From contig NZ_JBDZDS010000005.1 of NCBI RefSeq assembly GCF_040045035.1, positions 248,001-312,000 of the forward strand: a stretch of DNA of 64,000 nt. Reading direction: 5' to 3'. Below are positions 17,739-26,864 of the stretch, piece after piece (within the stretch, counting starts at the first letter, position 1; every line of letters starts with the position of its first letter). The position numbers and the translations under genes are program-made. The stretch is from Pseudaminobacter sp040045035 (GTDB taxonomy: Bacteria > Pseudomonadota > Alphaproteobacteria > Rhizobiales > Rhizobiaceae). The notes beneath the pieces were generated by a model, which was given only the letters and a program-made list of their open reading frames with translations, did no database searches and had not been told where the DNA came from.

Positions 17739-19004
17739 TCAAAGCCATTCGGGCAGCGAATCGAGCCCGATCAGGTCGTCAAAGGTTCGCCGCGGGCGGA
17801 TGACATGGAAGCTGTCGCCGTTCACCAGAACCTCCGGTACCAGCAGCCGGGTGTTGTAGGTGCCCGCCTGCACCGCGCCATAGGCGCCGGCGGTGCCGAC
17901 GGCGATCAGATCGCCGACCTTCAGGCGCGGCAGGTCGCGGTCCTGGCCGAGGAAATCGCCGGTCTCGCAGACGGGGCCGACGATGTCGACCGTCATGCGC
18001 GGCGCGTTTGCCGGCGGCTGCACCACGGGCTGGATGTCGTGGAAGGCGTCGTAGAGCGTCGGCCGGATCAGGTCGTTCATCGCGGCGTCTACGATCAGGA
18101 AGTTCTTGGCGTCGCCTTCCTTCACATAGATGACTTCCGAGACCAGTATGCCGGCATTGCCGACGATCAGCCGGCCGGGCTCGAACATGACTTTCAGGCC
18201 GAGCTTGCCGACATGCTTCTTCACCACTGCCGCATAGGCGTCCGGCAGGGGAGGCGGCGAGTTGCCGGTGCGGTAGGGAATGCCGAGGCCGCCGCCGAGG
18301 TCGACATGGTCGATGGCGTGGCCGTCGGCGCGCAGCGTGTCGACCAGTTCGACCAGCAGCGCGAAGGCGTCGTCGAAGGGCTGCAGCTCGGTGATCTGGC
18401 TGCCGATATGCATGTCGATGCCGGTGACGCGGATGCCCGGAAGCTCGGCCGCGCGGGCATAGACTGCGCGAGCACGCTGCCACGGAATGCCGAACTTGTT
18501 CTCGGCCTTGCCGGTGGAGATCTTCTTGTGGGTCTTGGCGTCGACATCCGGGTTGATGCGCAGCGACACAGGTGCCTTCTTGCCGGCGGCAACCGCGCGG
18601 GCCGAAAGGAGCTCAAGCTCGGGCTCGGACTCGACATTGAAGCAGAGGATGTCGTTGGCGAGCGCCAGGTCCATCTCGCGGGCTGTCTTGCCCACGCCGG
18701 AGAACAGGATTTTGCTGCCGGGAATGCCGGCGGCCAGCGCCCGGCGCAGCTCGCCTTCCGAAACCACGTCGGCGCCGGCGCCGAGCTTTGCCAGCGTCTT
18801 CAGCACCGCCTGGTTGGAATTGGCCTTGAGTGCGTAGCAGACCAGCGCGTCGAGTTCGGCGAAGGCCTGGCGGAAGACGTTGAAATGGCGGGTCAGTGTC
18901 GCCGTGGAGTAGCAATAGAACGGGGTGCCGACAGCCGCCGCGATTTCGGGCAGGGGCACATCCTCGGCATGCAGCACGCCGTTACGGTATTCGAAATGGT
19001 TCAC
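17739..19004 (-). CDS. lysA: Diaminopimelate decarboxylase
   Basis: 421 aa PLP enzyme with a group-IV alanine-racemase fold. The PLP lysine is Lys60 in CYALKANSN. The second active-site Cys is in GPVCETGDF, and HIGSQI and GGGLGIPY are family motifs. It decarboxylates meso-diaminopimelate to lysine. It lies 16 bases after the lipoprotein gene, which follows argH, in an order common to alphaproteobacteria. Confidence 0.95.
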   Translation of the reverse strand: MNHFEYRNGVLHAEDVPLPEIAAAVGTPFYCYSTATLTRHFNVFRQAFAELDALVCYALKANSNQAVLKTLAKLGAGADVVSEGELRRALAAGIPGSKILFSGVGKTAREMDLALANDILCFNVESEPELELLSARAVAAGKKAPVSLRINPDVDAKTHKKISTGKAENKFGIPWQRARAVYARAAELPGIRVTGIDMHIGSQITELQPFDDAFALLVELVDTLRADGHAIDHVDLGGGLGIPYRTGNSPPPLPDAYAAVVKKHVGKLGLKVMFEPGRLIVGNAGILVSEVIYVKEGDAKNFLIVDAAMNDLIRPTLYDAFHDIQPVVQPPANAPRMTVDIVGPVCETGDFLGQDRDLPRLKVGDLIAVGTAGAYGAVQAGTYNTRLLVPEVLVNGDSFHVIRPRRTFDDLIGLDSLPEWL

Positions 19005-19020
19005 GGCAGTTTGCTTCCGG

Positions 19021-19236
19021 TCAGATCAGGCCGTCGAGGATGAAGGGCTTGTCGACGACCGGCGGCGCCGGCTCCGGCGGCAGCGGCTGGTTGGCTTTCT
19101 CGGCATCCTTGCGCGCTTGCACGGCTGCCTCGTAGGGCGAGTCGAGGCCGGTCTTGCGCCCGCAGGCCGAGGCGGCGGCAACCACCGCCAGAAGCACGAG
19201 CGTGGTGAGAAGTCTGCTGCCGGTCATCCGTATCAT
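19021..19236 (-). CDS. Small LptM-like lipoprotein
   Basis: 71 aa. A signal peptide LLTTLVLLAVVAAASAC ends in a lipobox with the Cys at about residue 25, followed by GRKTGLDSP and a Pro/Glu-rich tail. Short lipoproteins between argH and lysA with a C-G-x-K/R-G start are called LptM (YifL) in enterobacteria, where they assist LptD maturation. Position and length fit, but homology at this size is hard to prove. An ATG at 19227 is a possible alternative start. Confidence 0.75.
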   Translation of the reverse strand: MIRMTGSRLLTTLVLLAVVAAASACGRKTGLDSPYEAAVQARKDAEKANQPLPPEPAPPVVDKPFILDGLI

Positions 19237-19341
19237 CCGTGCGAGAAAATCCGTTGCATGCTTCTAGCGAAATTTTCGCGCCTTTGCACCCCGGCAAATC
19301 CACGGCCGCGCAAATGGCGGCCGTGAGAGAGGGGATAGACC

Positions 19342-20742
19342 TCAGGCCTTGGCGATCCGTTTCTTCCAGTAGCGGATCTGGCGGCGCACCTCGGCCGGCG
19401 CCGTGCCCCCGAAGGAGGTGCGGCTCTTCACCGAATTCTGCACCGACAGGACCGAGAAGATGTCGGCCGTGATGCCGGAATGGATCGACTGCAGGTCTTC
19501 CAGCGAAAGCTTCTCCAGCCCGACCTTCTTGCTCTCGGCGAGCGCGACGGCGCGGCCGGTGACGTGGTGCGCCTCGCGGAAGGGCAGGCCCAGCGTGCGA
19601 ACCAGCCAGTCGGCCAGGTCGGTCGCGGTGGAATAGCCCGAGCCAGCGGCCTTTTTCATCGCAGCGTCGTTGATGGTCATGTCGCCGACCATGCCGGTCA
19701 TGGCCGCCAGCATCAAGTCGAGGGTCTCGGCGGCGTCGAACACCGCTTCCTTGTCTTCCTGCATGTCCTTGGAATAGGCGAGCGGCAGGCCCTTCATGAC
19801 GGTCAGCAGGCCGATCAGATGGCCGTTGACGCGGCCAGTCTTGGCCCGCACCAGCTCGGCGGCGTCGGGGTTCTTCTTCTGCGGCATGATCGAGGAGCCG
19901 GTCGAGAAGCTGTCGGACAGCCGCACGAAGCCGAACTGCGGCGTCGACCAGATCACGATCTCCTCGGCCAGGCGCGACAGATGCGTGGCGCAGATGGCGG
20001 CAATCGACAGAAACTCCAGCGCAAAATCGCGGTCGGAAACGCTGTCCAGCGAATTGCGGGTCGGCTCGCGGAAGCCGAGCGCCTTGGCGGTGCGGAAGCG
20101 GTCGATGGGGAAGCCGGTGCCGGCGAGCGCTGCCGCGCCCAGCGGGCTTTCGTCCATGCGCTCGATGGCGTCGCGCACGCGCGACAGGTCGCGGCTGAAC
20201 ATCTCGACATAGGCCATGCAGTGGTGGCCGAAGGTCACCGGCTGCGCCGTCTGCATGTGGGTGAAGCCGGGCATGACGGTGGCGGCATGTTCCTCGGCGC
20301 GGGTCAAAAAGACCTCGATCAGGCCCTTCAGCGCGGCGGCGACGCGGTAGAACTCGTCCTTTACCCAGAGGCGGAAATCGACCGCCACCTGGTCGTTGCG
20401 CGAGCGGGCGGTGTGCAGGCGGCCGGCGGCCGAGCCGATCAGTTCGGCAAGCCGGGCCTCGACATTCATGTGGATGTCTTCCAGCCGGGTCGAGAACTCG
20501 AACTTGCCTTCCTCGATCTCTTTCAAAATCGTGTTCAGGCCGTGAGCTATTTTTTCTTGATCTTGCTCCTCGATGATGCCTGTCTCGGCAAGCATCTCGG
20601 AATGGGCGATCGAGCCACGGATATCCTGCGCGTAAAGCTTCTTGTCGAAGTCGATCGAGGCGTTGATCGCCTCCATGATCGCGGCCGGACCCGAGGCAAA
20701 TCGTCCGCCCCACATCGCGTTGCTGGCCTTCTTGTCGCTCAT
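19342..20742 (-). CDS. argH: Argininosuccinate lyase
   Basis: 466 aa, full length. The fumarase/aspartase signature GSSIMPQKKNPDAAE is at about 280-294, with catalytic Ser and Lys. TARSRNDQVA and HMQTAQPVTFGHH are the other conserved blocks. It releases arginine and fumarate in the last step of arginine synthesis. It heads the argH-lipoprotein-lysA-TIGR02302 run and is divergent from the TlpA-like gene with only 30 bases between start codons. Confidence 0.96.
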   Translation of the reverse strand: MSDKKASNAMWGGRFASGPAAIMEAINASIDFDKKLYAQDIRGSIAHSEMLAETGIIEEQDQEKIAHGLNTILKEIEEGKFEFSTRLEDIHMNVEARLAELIGSAAGRLHTARSRNDQVAVDFRLWVKDEFYRVAAALKGLIEVFLTRAEEHAATVMPGFTHMQTAQPVTFGHHCMAYVEMFSRDLSRVRDAIERMDESPLGAAALAGTGFPIDRFRTAKALGFREPTRNSLDSVSDRDFALEFLSIAAICATHLSRLAEEIVIWSTPQFGFVRLSDSFSTGSSIMPQKKNPDAAELVRAKTGRVNGHLIGLLTVMKGLPLAYSKDMQEDKEAVFDAAETLDLMLAAMTGMVGDMTINDAAMKKAAGSGYSTATDLADWLVRTLGLPFREAHHVTGRAVALAESKKVGLEKLSLEDLQSIHSGITADIFSVLSVQNSVKSRTSFGGTAPAEVRRQIRYWKKRIAKA

Positions 20743-20772
20743 CGTGGTAACCGGGCTCCGGAGATAAAGTGA

Positions 20773-21480
20773 ATGGCTGACGGAAAGAAACTCATACCCA
20801 CCACGCGTCTACTGGTCATGGCGGCTCTGGCCGGCGCGGTCGCCGGCGCGATCGCGGTATATGTCAGCAACACCCTGTCTGGCAACAACGCGCCCGTCGT
20901 GGCCCAGCAAGTGGCGGCTAAAGCGCCCGTCGCTGGCGCAAACAGCGCCGACAATGCCGCCTGTGCGGCCAAGACCGACAAGGCCAGGGCTACGGCCGAT
21001 GCCGCTGCCGGCGAGGTTGCGGCGATGTTGCCGGCCGATCCGCCGCAGTCGCTCAAGAGCCTGGCCTTCACCGCGCCCGACGGCAAGCCGATGACGCTCG
21101 CCGACCATGCCGGCAAGACGCTCCTGGTCAATCTGTGGGCGACGTGGTGCGCGCCCTGCCGCGCCGAGATGCCGGCGCTGAACGCGCTGCAGAAGGAGCA
21201 GGGCAGCGACAAGTTCGAGGTCGTCGCCGTCAATGTCGACACCGGCGACAACGAGAAGCCGAAAAAGTTCCTCACCGAGGTCGGGGTCGACAAGCTCGCG
21301 CTCTACCGCGACAGCACAATGGGCCTCTTCAACGAGCTGAAGACGCGCGGCCTGGCGCTCGGCCTGCCGGTGACGCTGCTGGTCGACGGCGACGGTTGCC
21401 TGCTCGCCCACATGAACGGGCCGGCCGAATGGGCAAGCGCCGACGCCAAGCGCCTGGTCGACGCGGCCATCGGCAAATAA
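20773..21480 (+). CDS. tlpA: TlpA-like thiol:disulfide interchange protein
   Basis: 235 aa. An N-terminal membrane anchor (about 12-34) and an Ala-rich linker precede a thioredoxin fold whose active site is WATWCAPCRAEMP (C-x2-C at about 127-130). It is presumably periplasmic and reducing, as TlpA is in cytochrome oxidase assembly. The divergent position next to argH is typical of rhizobia. The cis-Pro is in GLPVTLLVD. Confidence 0.88.
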   Translation: MADGKKLIPTTRLLVMAALAGAVAGAIAVYVSNTLSGNNAPVVAQQVAAKAPVAGANSADNAACAAKTDKARATADAAAGEVAAMLPADPPQSLKSLAFTAPDGKPMTLADHAGKTLLVNLWATWCAPCRAEMPALNALQKEQGSDKFEVVAVNVDTGDNEKPKKFLTEVGVDKLALYRDSTMGLFNELKTRGLALGLPVTLLVDGDGCLLAHMNGPAEWASADAKRLVDAAIGK

Positions 21481-21586
21481 TCGCGCAGACGCTTCGCGCG
21501 CCTTCCCGGCGCTTCTTGTGCACCGGCCTTGAGAGGCGCACAATCCCAGTTGGGGGACGGTCATCACCCAACCGGGAGGAACTGTT

Positions 21587-23029
21587 ATGACCGACCTGAA
21601 CCTCACGACACTCGCAGCAGGCAAGACCGTCATCAGCGCGGAAACCATCGAGGCGTTTCCCGCCGGGCTGCGCGGAAGCCTGCTTCGCGAAGACGACGCC
21701 GCCTATGAGGAGGCGCGCGCGATCTGGAACGCCATGATCGAGCGCAAGCCTGGGCTGATCGTGCGCTGTGCCGGAGCGTCGGACGTTATCAACGCGGTGC
21801 GTTTTGCGCGCGACAACCGGCTGCTCGTCGCCGTGCGCGGGGGCGGGCACAACATAGCCGGCAGCGCGCTTTGCGAAGGCGGCTTGATGATCGACCTGTC
21901 GCTGATGAAGTCTGTCCGCGTCGACCCGGCGACCCAACGGGCATGGGTCGAACCGGGAGCCACGCTTGCCGACGTCGACAAGGAAACGCAGGCCTTTGGC
22001 CTGGCGGTGCCGACGGGCATCAATTCGACCACCGGCATTGCCGGGCTCACGCTGGGCGGCGGCTTCGGCTGGCTTACGCGGAAATTCGGGCTGACGCTCG
22101 ACAGTCTGCTGTCGGCGGATGTGGTCACGGCCAATGGCGAACTGTTGCGCGCCAGCGCCACGGAAAATCCGGATCTCTTCTGGGCGCTGCGTGGCGGCGG
22201 CGGCAATTTCGGTATCGTCACGGCCTTCGAGTTCCAGCTGCATAAGGTCGGGCCCGAGGTCCTGTCCGGGCTTGTCGTGCATCCGTTCGCGGATGCCCGT
22301 GAGGTCCTGCGCGAGTATCGCGAGGCGTTTGCAGCCGCGCCCGAGGAGTTCACCACCTGGGTGGTAATGCGCAAGGCGCCGCCGCTGCCGTTCCTGCCGG
22401 TCGAGTGGCACGGCAAGGAGGTCGTGGTTCTGGCCATGTGCTATTGCGGGCCCATCGAAAAGGGCGAGGAAGCTGCGGCAAGGATGCGGGCGATCGGAAA
22501 CCCGATCGCCGATGTCGTCAGCCCGCATTCCTTCGTCGCCTGGCAACAGGCCTTCGATCCGCTGCTGGCGCCGGGCGCGCGCAACTACTGGAAGAGCCAT
22601 GACTTCGCCGAGGTGTCGGACGCGGCGATCGATCTGCTGATCGGAGCGGTGCGCGAACTGCCCGGACCCGAATGCGAGATATTCATCGGCTATGTCGGCG
22701 GCGCGGCCAGCCGGGTTCCTGCCGAAGCAACGGCCTTCCCGCAGCGCCTGCCGCATTTCGTCATGAACGTTCATGCCCGCTGGCGCGATCCGGCAATGGA
22801 CAAGGCCTGCATCGACTGGGCAAGGCGCCTCTACGAAGACGCCAAGCCGCTCGCCATCGGCACGGCCTACATCAATTTCATGCCGGAAGACGAGGTGGAC
22901 CGGGTTGAGGCGGCCTATGGCGCCAACTATCGGCGGCTTGCCGAGATCAAGCAGCGCTACGATCCGCTCAACATGTTCCGGATGAACCAGAATGTGCAGC
23001 CGAAGAAAGGGCTGCGCGCGGCGGAATAG
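21587..23029 (+). CDS. FAD-binding oxidoreductase, berberine-bridge-enzyme type
   Basis: 480 aa. The PCMH-type FAD-binding domain (about 50-220) has RGGGHNIAG, whose His is the usual 8-alpha-histidyl FAD attachment site. The second, cysteinyl attachment of plant enzymes is not seen: GINSTTGIAGLTLGGGFGW has no Cys. The C-terminal BBE domain ends YGANYRRLAEIKQRYDP followed by NMFRMNQN. It is probably a cytoplasmic oxidase of carbohydrate or phenolic substrates. The ATG has GGGAGGA upstream. It is a single-gene unit. Confidence 0.88.
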   Translation: MTDLNLTTLAAGKTVISAETIEAFPAGLRGSLLREDDAAYEEARAIWNAMIERKPGLIVRCAGASDVINAVRFARDNRLLVAVRGGGHNIAGSALCEGGLMIDLSLMKSVRVDPATQRAWVEPGATLADVDKETQAFGLAVPTGINSTTGIAGLTLGGGFGWLTRKFGLTLDSLLSADVVTANGELLRASATENPDLFWALRGGGGNFGIVTAFEFQLHKVGPEVLSGLVVHPFADAREVLREYREAFAAAPEEFTTWVVMRKAPPLPFLPVEWHGKEVVVLAMCYCGPIEKGEEAAARMRAIGNPIADVVSPHSFVAWQQAFDPLLAPGARNYWKSHDFAEVSDAAIDLLIGAVRELPGPECEIFIGYVGGAASRVPAEATAFPQRLPHFVMNVHARWRDPAMDKACIDWARRLYEDAKPLAIGTAYINFMPEDEVDRVEAAYGANYRRLAEIKQRYDPLNMFRMNQNVQPKKGLRAAE

Positions 23030-23117
23030 GGCGCGCGGCGCTCGCCGCGTTCCATGGCGTCTTCAATGTGAATTGGAAGCGGCCTGCTTCATAGCGGGCC
23101 GCATTTCCGCGCCGGGA

Positions 23118-23999
23118 TCAGCGCGTCGGCACCGGGTGTTCGCCGCGATAGTCGTAGAAGCCGCGGCCGGTCTTGCGGCCGAGCCAGCCGGCTTCGACAT
23201 ATTTCACCAGCAGCGGGCAGGGACGGTATTTCGAATCCGACAGGCCTTCGTGCAGCACCTGCATGATCGACAGGCACGTGTCGAGGCCGATGAAGTCGGC
23301 CAGCTGGAGCGGGCCCATCGGATGGTTGGCGCCGAGCCGCATCGCGGTGTCGATCGCCTCGACGGTGCCGACGCCCTCGTAAAGCGTGTAGATCGCCTCG
23401 TTGATCATCGGCAACAGGATGCGGTTGACGATGAAGGCCGGGAAGTCTTCCGAAACGGTGGTGGTCTTGTCGAGCTTGTGGACGAATTCCTTGGCCGCCT
23501 CGAAGGTCTTGTCCTCGGTGGCGATGCCACGCACCAGCTCGACCAGCTTCATCACCGGCACCGGGTTCATGAAGTGGATGCCGATGAAGCGCTCCGGCCG
23601 GTCGGTCTGGGCGGCCAGTCGCGTGATCGAGATGGACGAGGTGTTGGTGGCAAGGATCGCCTCGGGATTGAGCAGCGGGCAGAGCTGGGCGTAGATCTTG
23701 CGCTTGATCGTCTCATCTTCGGTGGCCGCCTCGATGACGAGGTCGGCGCCGGCGAGATCGGCCATGTTGTGGGCGGCCGAGATGCGTCCCAGGGCTGCCT
23801 TGCGATCCTCTTCGGCGAGCTTTCCGCCTGCGACCTGACGGGCCATGTTGCCGCTGACGGTGGCGATGCCCTTCTCGATCCGATCGCTGGAGATATCGTA
23901 TACCAATACATTGTAGCCCGCGAGCGCCGCGACATGGGCGATGCCGCCCCCCATCTGACCTGCGCCGATGATGCCGATCGTCTCGATGGTATTGCTCAT
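23118..23999 (-). CDS. hbdA: 3-hydroxybutyryl-CoA dehydrogenase
   Basis: 293 aa. The NAD-binding motif is IIGAGQMGGGIAH at the N-terminus. The catalytic His-Glu region is FIGIHFMNPVPVMKLVELV, and the C-terminal dimer domain includes NRILLPMINEA. It interconverts acetoacetyl-CoA and 3-hydroxybutyryl-CoA. It lies downstream of etfBA on the same strand after a strong hairpin. ETF linkage fits fatty-acid or branched-chain oxidation. The ATG at 23999 is the usual family start. Confidence 0.93.
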   Translation of the reverse strand: MSNTIETIGIIGAGQMGGGIAHVAALAGYNVLVYDISSDRIEKGIATVSGNMARQVAGGKLAEEDRKAALGRISAAHNMADLAGADLVIEAATEDETIKRKIYAQLCPLLNPEAILATNTSSISITRLAAQTDRPERFIGIHFMNPVPVMKLVELVRGIATEDKTFEAAKEFVHKLDKTTTVSEDFPAFIVNRILLPMINEAIYTLYEGVGTVEAIDTAMRLGANHPMGPLQLADFIGLDTCLSIMQVLHEGLSDSKYRPCPLLVKYVEAGWLGRKTGRGFYDYRGEHPVPTR

Positions 24000-24056
24000 T
24001 ACACTGATCCCGTCCAAAGGCCTTGCCGGCCACTTATTGTGCAGTGCAAACTAAAT

Positions 24057-24084
24057 GGCCGGGGTAGTTTCGTCTACCCCGGCC
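24057..24084. terminator. Strong stem-loop between etfA and the hydroxybutyryl-CoA dehydrogenase gene
   Basis: GGCCGGGGTAG and CTACCCCGGCC are a perfect 11-base stem with a six-base loop. On the minus strand it is followed by ATTTAGTTT, a modest U-rich tail, so it probably ends or attenuates the etfBA transcript before the dehydrogenase gene. Confidence 0.65.
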
Positions 24085-24115
24085 ACGGTAATTTAATACG
24101 CTTGAGGTTAAAGCG

Positions 24116-25045
24116 TCAAAGCGCCTTTTCGAGTTCCGGCAGGATGGTGAAGAGGTCGCCCACGAGGCCGTAATCGGCCACCTGGAAGATCGGCGCTTCC
24201 TCATCTTTATTGATGGCGACGATGACCTTGGAGTCTTTCATGCCGGCGAGGTGCTGGATCGCACCCGAGATACCGACGGCGATGTAGAGCTCGGGGGCCA
24301 CCACCTTGCCGGTCTGGCCGACCTGCCAGTCGTTCGGCGCATAGCCGGCATCGACCGCAGCGCGCGAGGCGCCGACGGCGGCACCCAGCTTGTCGGCGAC
24401 CGGGAGGATGACCTCCTGGAACTTCTCCGAGGAACCGAGCGCACGGCCGCCGGAGATGATGATGCGAGCCGACGTCAGCTCCGGACGGTCGCTTGCCGAC
24501 AGCTTGTTCTCGATGAAGGTCGACAGGCCGGGGTTGGCCGCGGCCGAAGCCGTCTCGACCGTCGCCGAGCCGCCCTCGGGGGCTGCCTGGAAGCCGGCGG
24601 TGCGCACGGTGATGACCTTCTTGGCCTCCGGCGACTGCACGGTCTGGATGGCGTTGCCGGCATAGATCGGGCGCTTGAAGGTGTCGGACGACACGACCTC
24701 GATGATTTCCGAGATCTGTGCGACGTCGAGCAGCGCGGCGATGCGCGGCGCGACGTTCTTGCCCGAGGCGGTGGCCGGCGCCAGGATCGTGTCGTAGTTG
24801 CCGGCCAGCGCCACCACGGTGGCGGCCAGCGGCTCGGCCAGGCGCTGTTCGAGCTCGTCGGCCTCGACCAGAACCACTTTGCGCACGCCCTTCAGCTTGG
24901 CGGCGGCGTCGGCTGCGCCCTTGGCGCCCTTGCCGGCGATCAGCACGTCGACGTCCGCGCCGATCTTCAGCGCGGCCGAGAGGGCCTTTGCCGTCTGGTC
25001 GGACAGCGAGGCGTTGTCGTGTTCGGCGATGAGGAGAATTGCCAT
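24116..25045 (-). CDS. etfA: Electron transfer flavoprotein alpha subunit
   Basis: 309 aa. The C-terminal FAD domain carries LYIAVGISGAIQHLAGM, and INKDEEAPIFQVADYG is the family end signature. With EtfB it carries electrons from acyl-CoA dehydrogenases to ETF-quinone oxidoreductase. It starts 25 bases after the etfB stop, with a good ribosome-binding site (GGAAAGGGAACAG). Normal length. Confidence 0.96.
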   Translation of the reverse strand: MAILLIAEHDNASLSDQTAKALSAALKIGADVDVLIAGKGAKGAADAAAKLKGVRKVVLVEADELEQRLAEPLAATVVALAGNYDTILAPATASGKNVAPRIAALLDVAQISEIIEVVSSDTFKRPIYAGNAIQTVQSPEAKKVITVRTAGFQAAPEGGSATVETASAAANPGLSTFIENKLSASDRPELTSARIIISGGRALGSSEKFQEVILPVADKLGAAVGASRAAVDAGYAPNDWQVGQTGKVVAPELYIAVGISGAIQHLAGMKDSKVIVAINKDEEAPIFQVADYGLVGDLFTILPELEKAL

Positions 25046-25070
25046 TGTCTGTTCCCTTTCCTTCCGAACC

Positions 25071-25820
25071 TTAGAGCACGCCGGCTTCGTTGCGCAGCTT
25101 GTCGACCAGCTCGGCAACCGAGCTCACCTTGACGCCCGCCTTGCGGCCGCTCGGCTCCTCGGTCTTCAGCACCTTGAGGCGCGGCGTCACGTCGGCGCCG
25201 AAATCGGCCGGCGTCTTCTCGTCCAGCGGTTTCTTCTTGGCCTTCATGATGTTGGGCAGCGAGGCGTAGCGCGGCTGGTTGAGGCGCAGGTCCGTCGTCA
25301 CGATGGTCGGCATCTTCAGCTCGACCGTCTGCAGGCCGCCGTCGACCTCGCGGGTGACCTTGGCCTTGTCGCCGTCGATCTCGATCTTGGAGGCGAAGGT
25401 GCCCTGGCTCCAGCCGAGCAGCGCCGACAGCATCTGGCCGGTCTGGTTGGCGTCGTCGTCGATCGCCTGCTTGCCGAGGATGACCAGGCCCGGCTTCTCG
25501 GCCTCGACCACGCCCTTCAGCACCTTGGCCACGCCCAGCGGCTCGGTGTCGCCGTCGGTCTTGACCAGGATGGCGCGGTCCGCGCCCATGGCCAGCGCCG
25601 TGCGCAGCGTTTCCTGCGCCTGCGCCGGGCCGATCGACACAACGACGATCTCCTCGGCCTTGCCGGCTTCTTTCAGGCGAATCGCTTCCTCGACCGCGAT
25701 TTCGTCGAACGGGTTCATCGACATCTTGACATTGGCGAGCTCGACGCCCGAGCCATCCGACTTCACGCGGATCTTCACGTTGTAGTCGACAACCCGCTTG
25801 ACCGGGACGAGAACTTTCAT
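25071..25820 (-). CDS. etfB: Electron transfer flavoprotein beta subunit
   Basis: 249 aa. It starts MKVLVPVKRVVDYNVKIRVK, as ETF beta subunits do. EILKxx-type segments are replaced here by VVEAEKPGLVILGKQAIDDD, the AMP-binding core, and the recognition loop ARYASLPNIMKAKKKP-like segment is present near residue 190. It is first gene of etfBA. A long perfect inverted repeat lies 60-100 bases upstream. Confidence 0.95.
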   Translation of the reverse strand: MKVLVPVKRVVDYNVKIRVKSDGSGVELANVKMSMNPFDEIAVEEAIRLKEAGKAEEIVVVSIGPAQAQETLRTALAMGADRAILVKTDGDTEPLGVAKVLKGVVEAEKPGLVILGKQAIDDDANQTGQMLSALLGWSQGTFASKIEIDGDKAKVTREVDGGLQTVELKMPTIVTTDLRLNQPRYASLPNIMKAKKKPLDEKTPADFGADVTPRLKVLKTEEPSGRKAGVKVSSVAELVDKLRNEAGVL

Positions 25821-25880
25821 GTGTTTCTCACCTCTCTGATGATACTTTGGAGCGCTCACTATCAGAGCGAGGCTCCTCCC

Positions 25881-25921
25881 ATTTGCCGATTGACGACATA
25901 TTAGTCGAAAAATCGGCAAAT
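25881..25921. promoter_or_regulatory. Inverted repeat upstream of etfB
   Basis: ATTTGCCGAT and ATCGGCAAAT are perfect ten-base arms 21 bases apart, centred about 80 bases before the etfB start. The spacing suits either a stem in the 5' leader or a two-site operator. The surrounding gap (25821-26063, about 240 bases) shows no gene. Confidence 0.5.
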
Positions 25922-26063
25922 TCCGATGTGCACTTCCGCTGGCAACCTAGGCGCCCGCAAGCGGCCGGACCCTAGTTAGCGGCGAAATGCGCGTCAATAT
26001 CCGAACCGTGCCAAATCGATTGAACGTGGCGTGATCGCACCCGTTTCGATAGGTCCAAACTCC

Positions 26064-26834
26064 CTAGGGGTGGCCCCAGGGCCACGGGCCTTCACCCTTC
26101 GGCGGCGACTTCGGCTCGTGCCGGGCAGTCTCGACCGCCGGAGCTTCCGCGTCATCCTGGTCGAACAGCGGCACGTCGCGGCTGCGCAAAAACACCACCA
26201 GCACGGCGCCGGCGACGATGCCGCCAGCGTGGCAGGCCCAGGAGATCTGGTCCTCGCTGCCCAGCATGAGCATGGAGAGCTGGAAAAGGATCCACAGGCC
26301 GAGCGTGATATAGGCCGGGATATGCAGCGGAATGCGGCCGAAGGCCAGTACCCATATTTTCACGCGCGGGTAGAGGATGAGATAGGCCGTGACGATGCCC
26401 GCGATGGCGCCGGAAGCGCCGATCAGGGGCGCCTGCGAATCCGGCGCGACTAGGCCGTGCACCACGGCGCCCGAAATCGCGCACAGCAGGTAAAAGATCA
26501 GGTAACGGACATAGCCGAGCGCATCCTCGACATTGTCGCCGAACACCCACAGGAACAGCATGTTGCCGCCGAGGTGCCAGATGTCGTTGTGCAGGAATGC
26601 GTAGGTCACATAGGTGAGCAGGGTCGGGACCAGCGCCAGCTCGGCGGGCAGTACCGCATTGTCGAAGGCCACCGAGGGGATGTAGCCCAGGCCCAGCATT
26701 CGCGCCTGGGCGGTGTATTCGTCGGAAGACGAGGTGAGGAAATAGACGACGACGTTGACCGCGATCAGCGCGATCGTCACGTACTGGTGCTTGATGTGCC
26801 TGAGGTGATTGGAATCGTAGAGCGGAATGAACAT
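26064..26834 (-). CDS. Rhomboid family intramembrane serine protease
   Basis: 256 aa with six to seven membrane segments. The catalytic Ser is in LIGASGAIAG (GxSG) and the catalytic His in WACHAGGIVAGA in a later segment. HNDIWHLGGNMLFLWVFGDN is the conserved loop-1 region. Rhomboids cleave membrane proteins within the bilayer; the substrate is unknown. It lies 30 bases after the adenosyltransferase gene on the same strand, apparently inserted into a cobalamin/etf gene run. Confidence 0.93.
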   Translation of the reverse strand: MFIPLYDSNHLRHIKHQYVTIALIAVNVVVYFLTSSSDEYTAQARMLGLGYIPSVAFDNAVLPAELALVPTLLTYVTYAFLHNDIWHLGGNMLFLWVFGDNVEDALGYVRYLIFYLLCAISGAVVHGLVAPDSQAPLIGASGAIAGIVTAYLILYPRVKIWVLAFGRIPLHIPAYITLGLWILFQLSMLMLGSEDQISWACHAGGIVAGAVLVVFLRSRDVPLFDQDDAEAPAVETARHEPKSPPKGEGPWPWGHP

Positions 26835-26864
26835 CGGCTTGTCGTCCGCTCCCCTGGCATGCCG

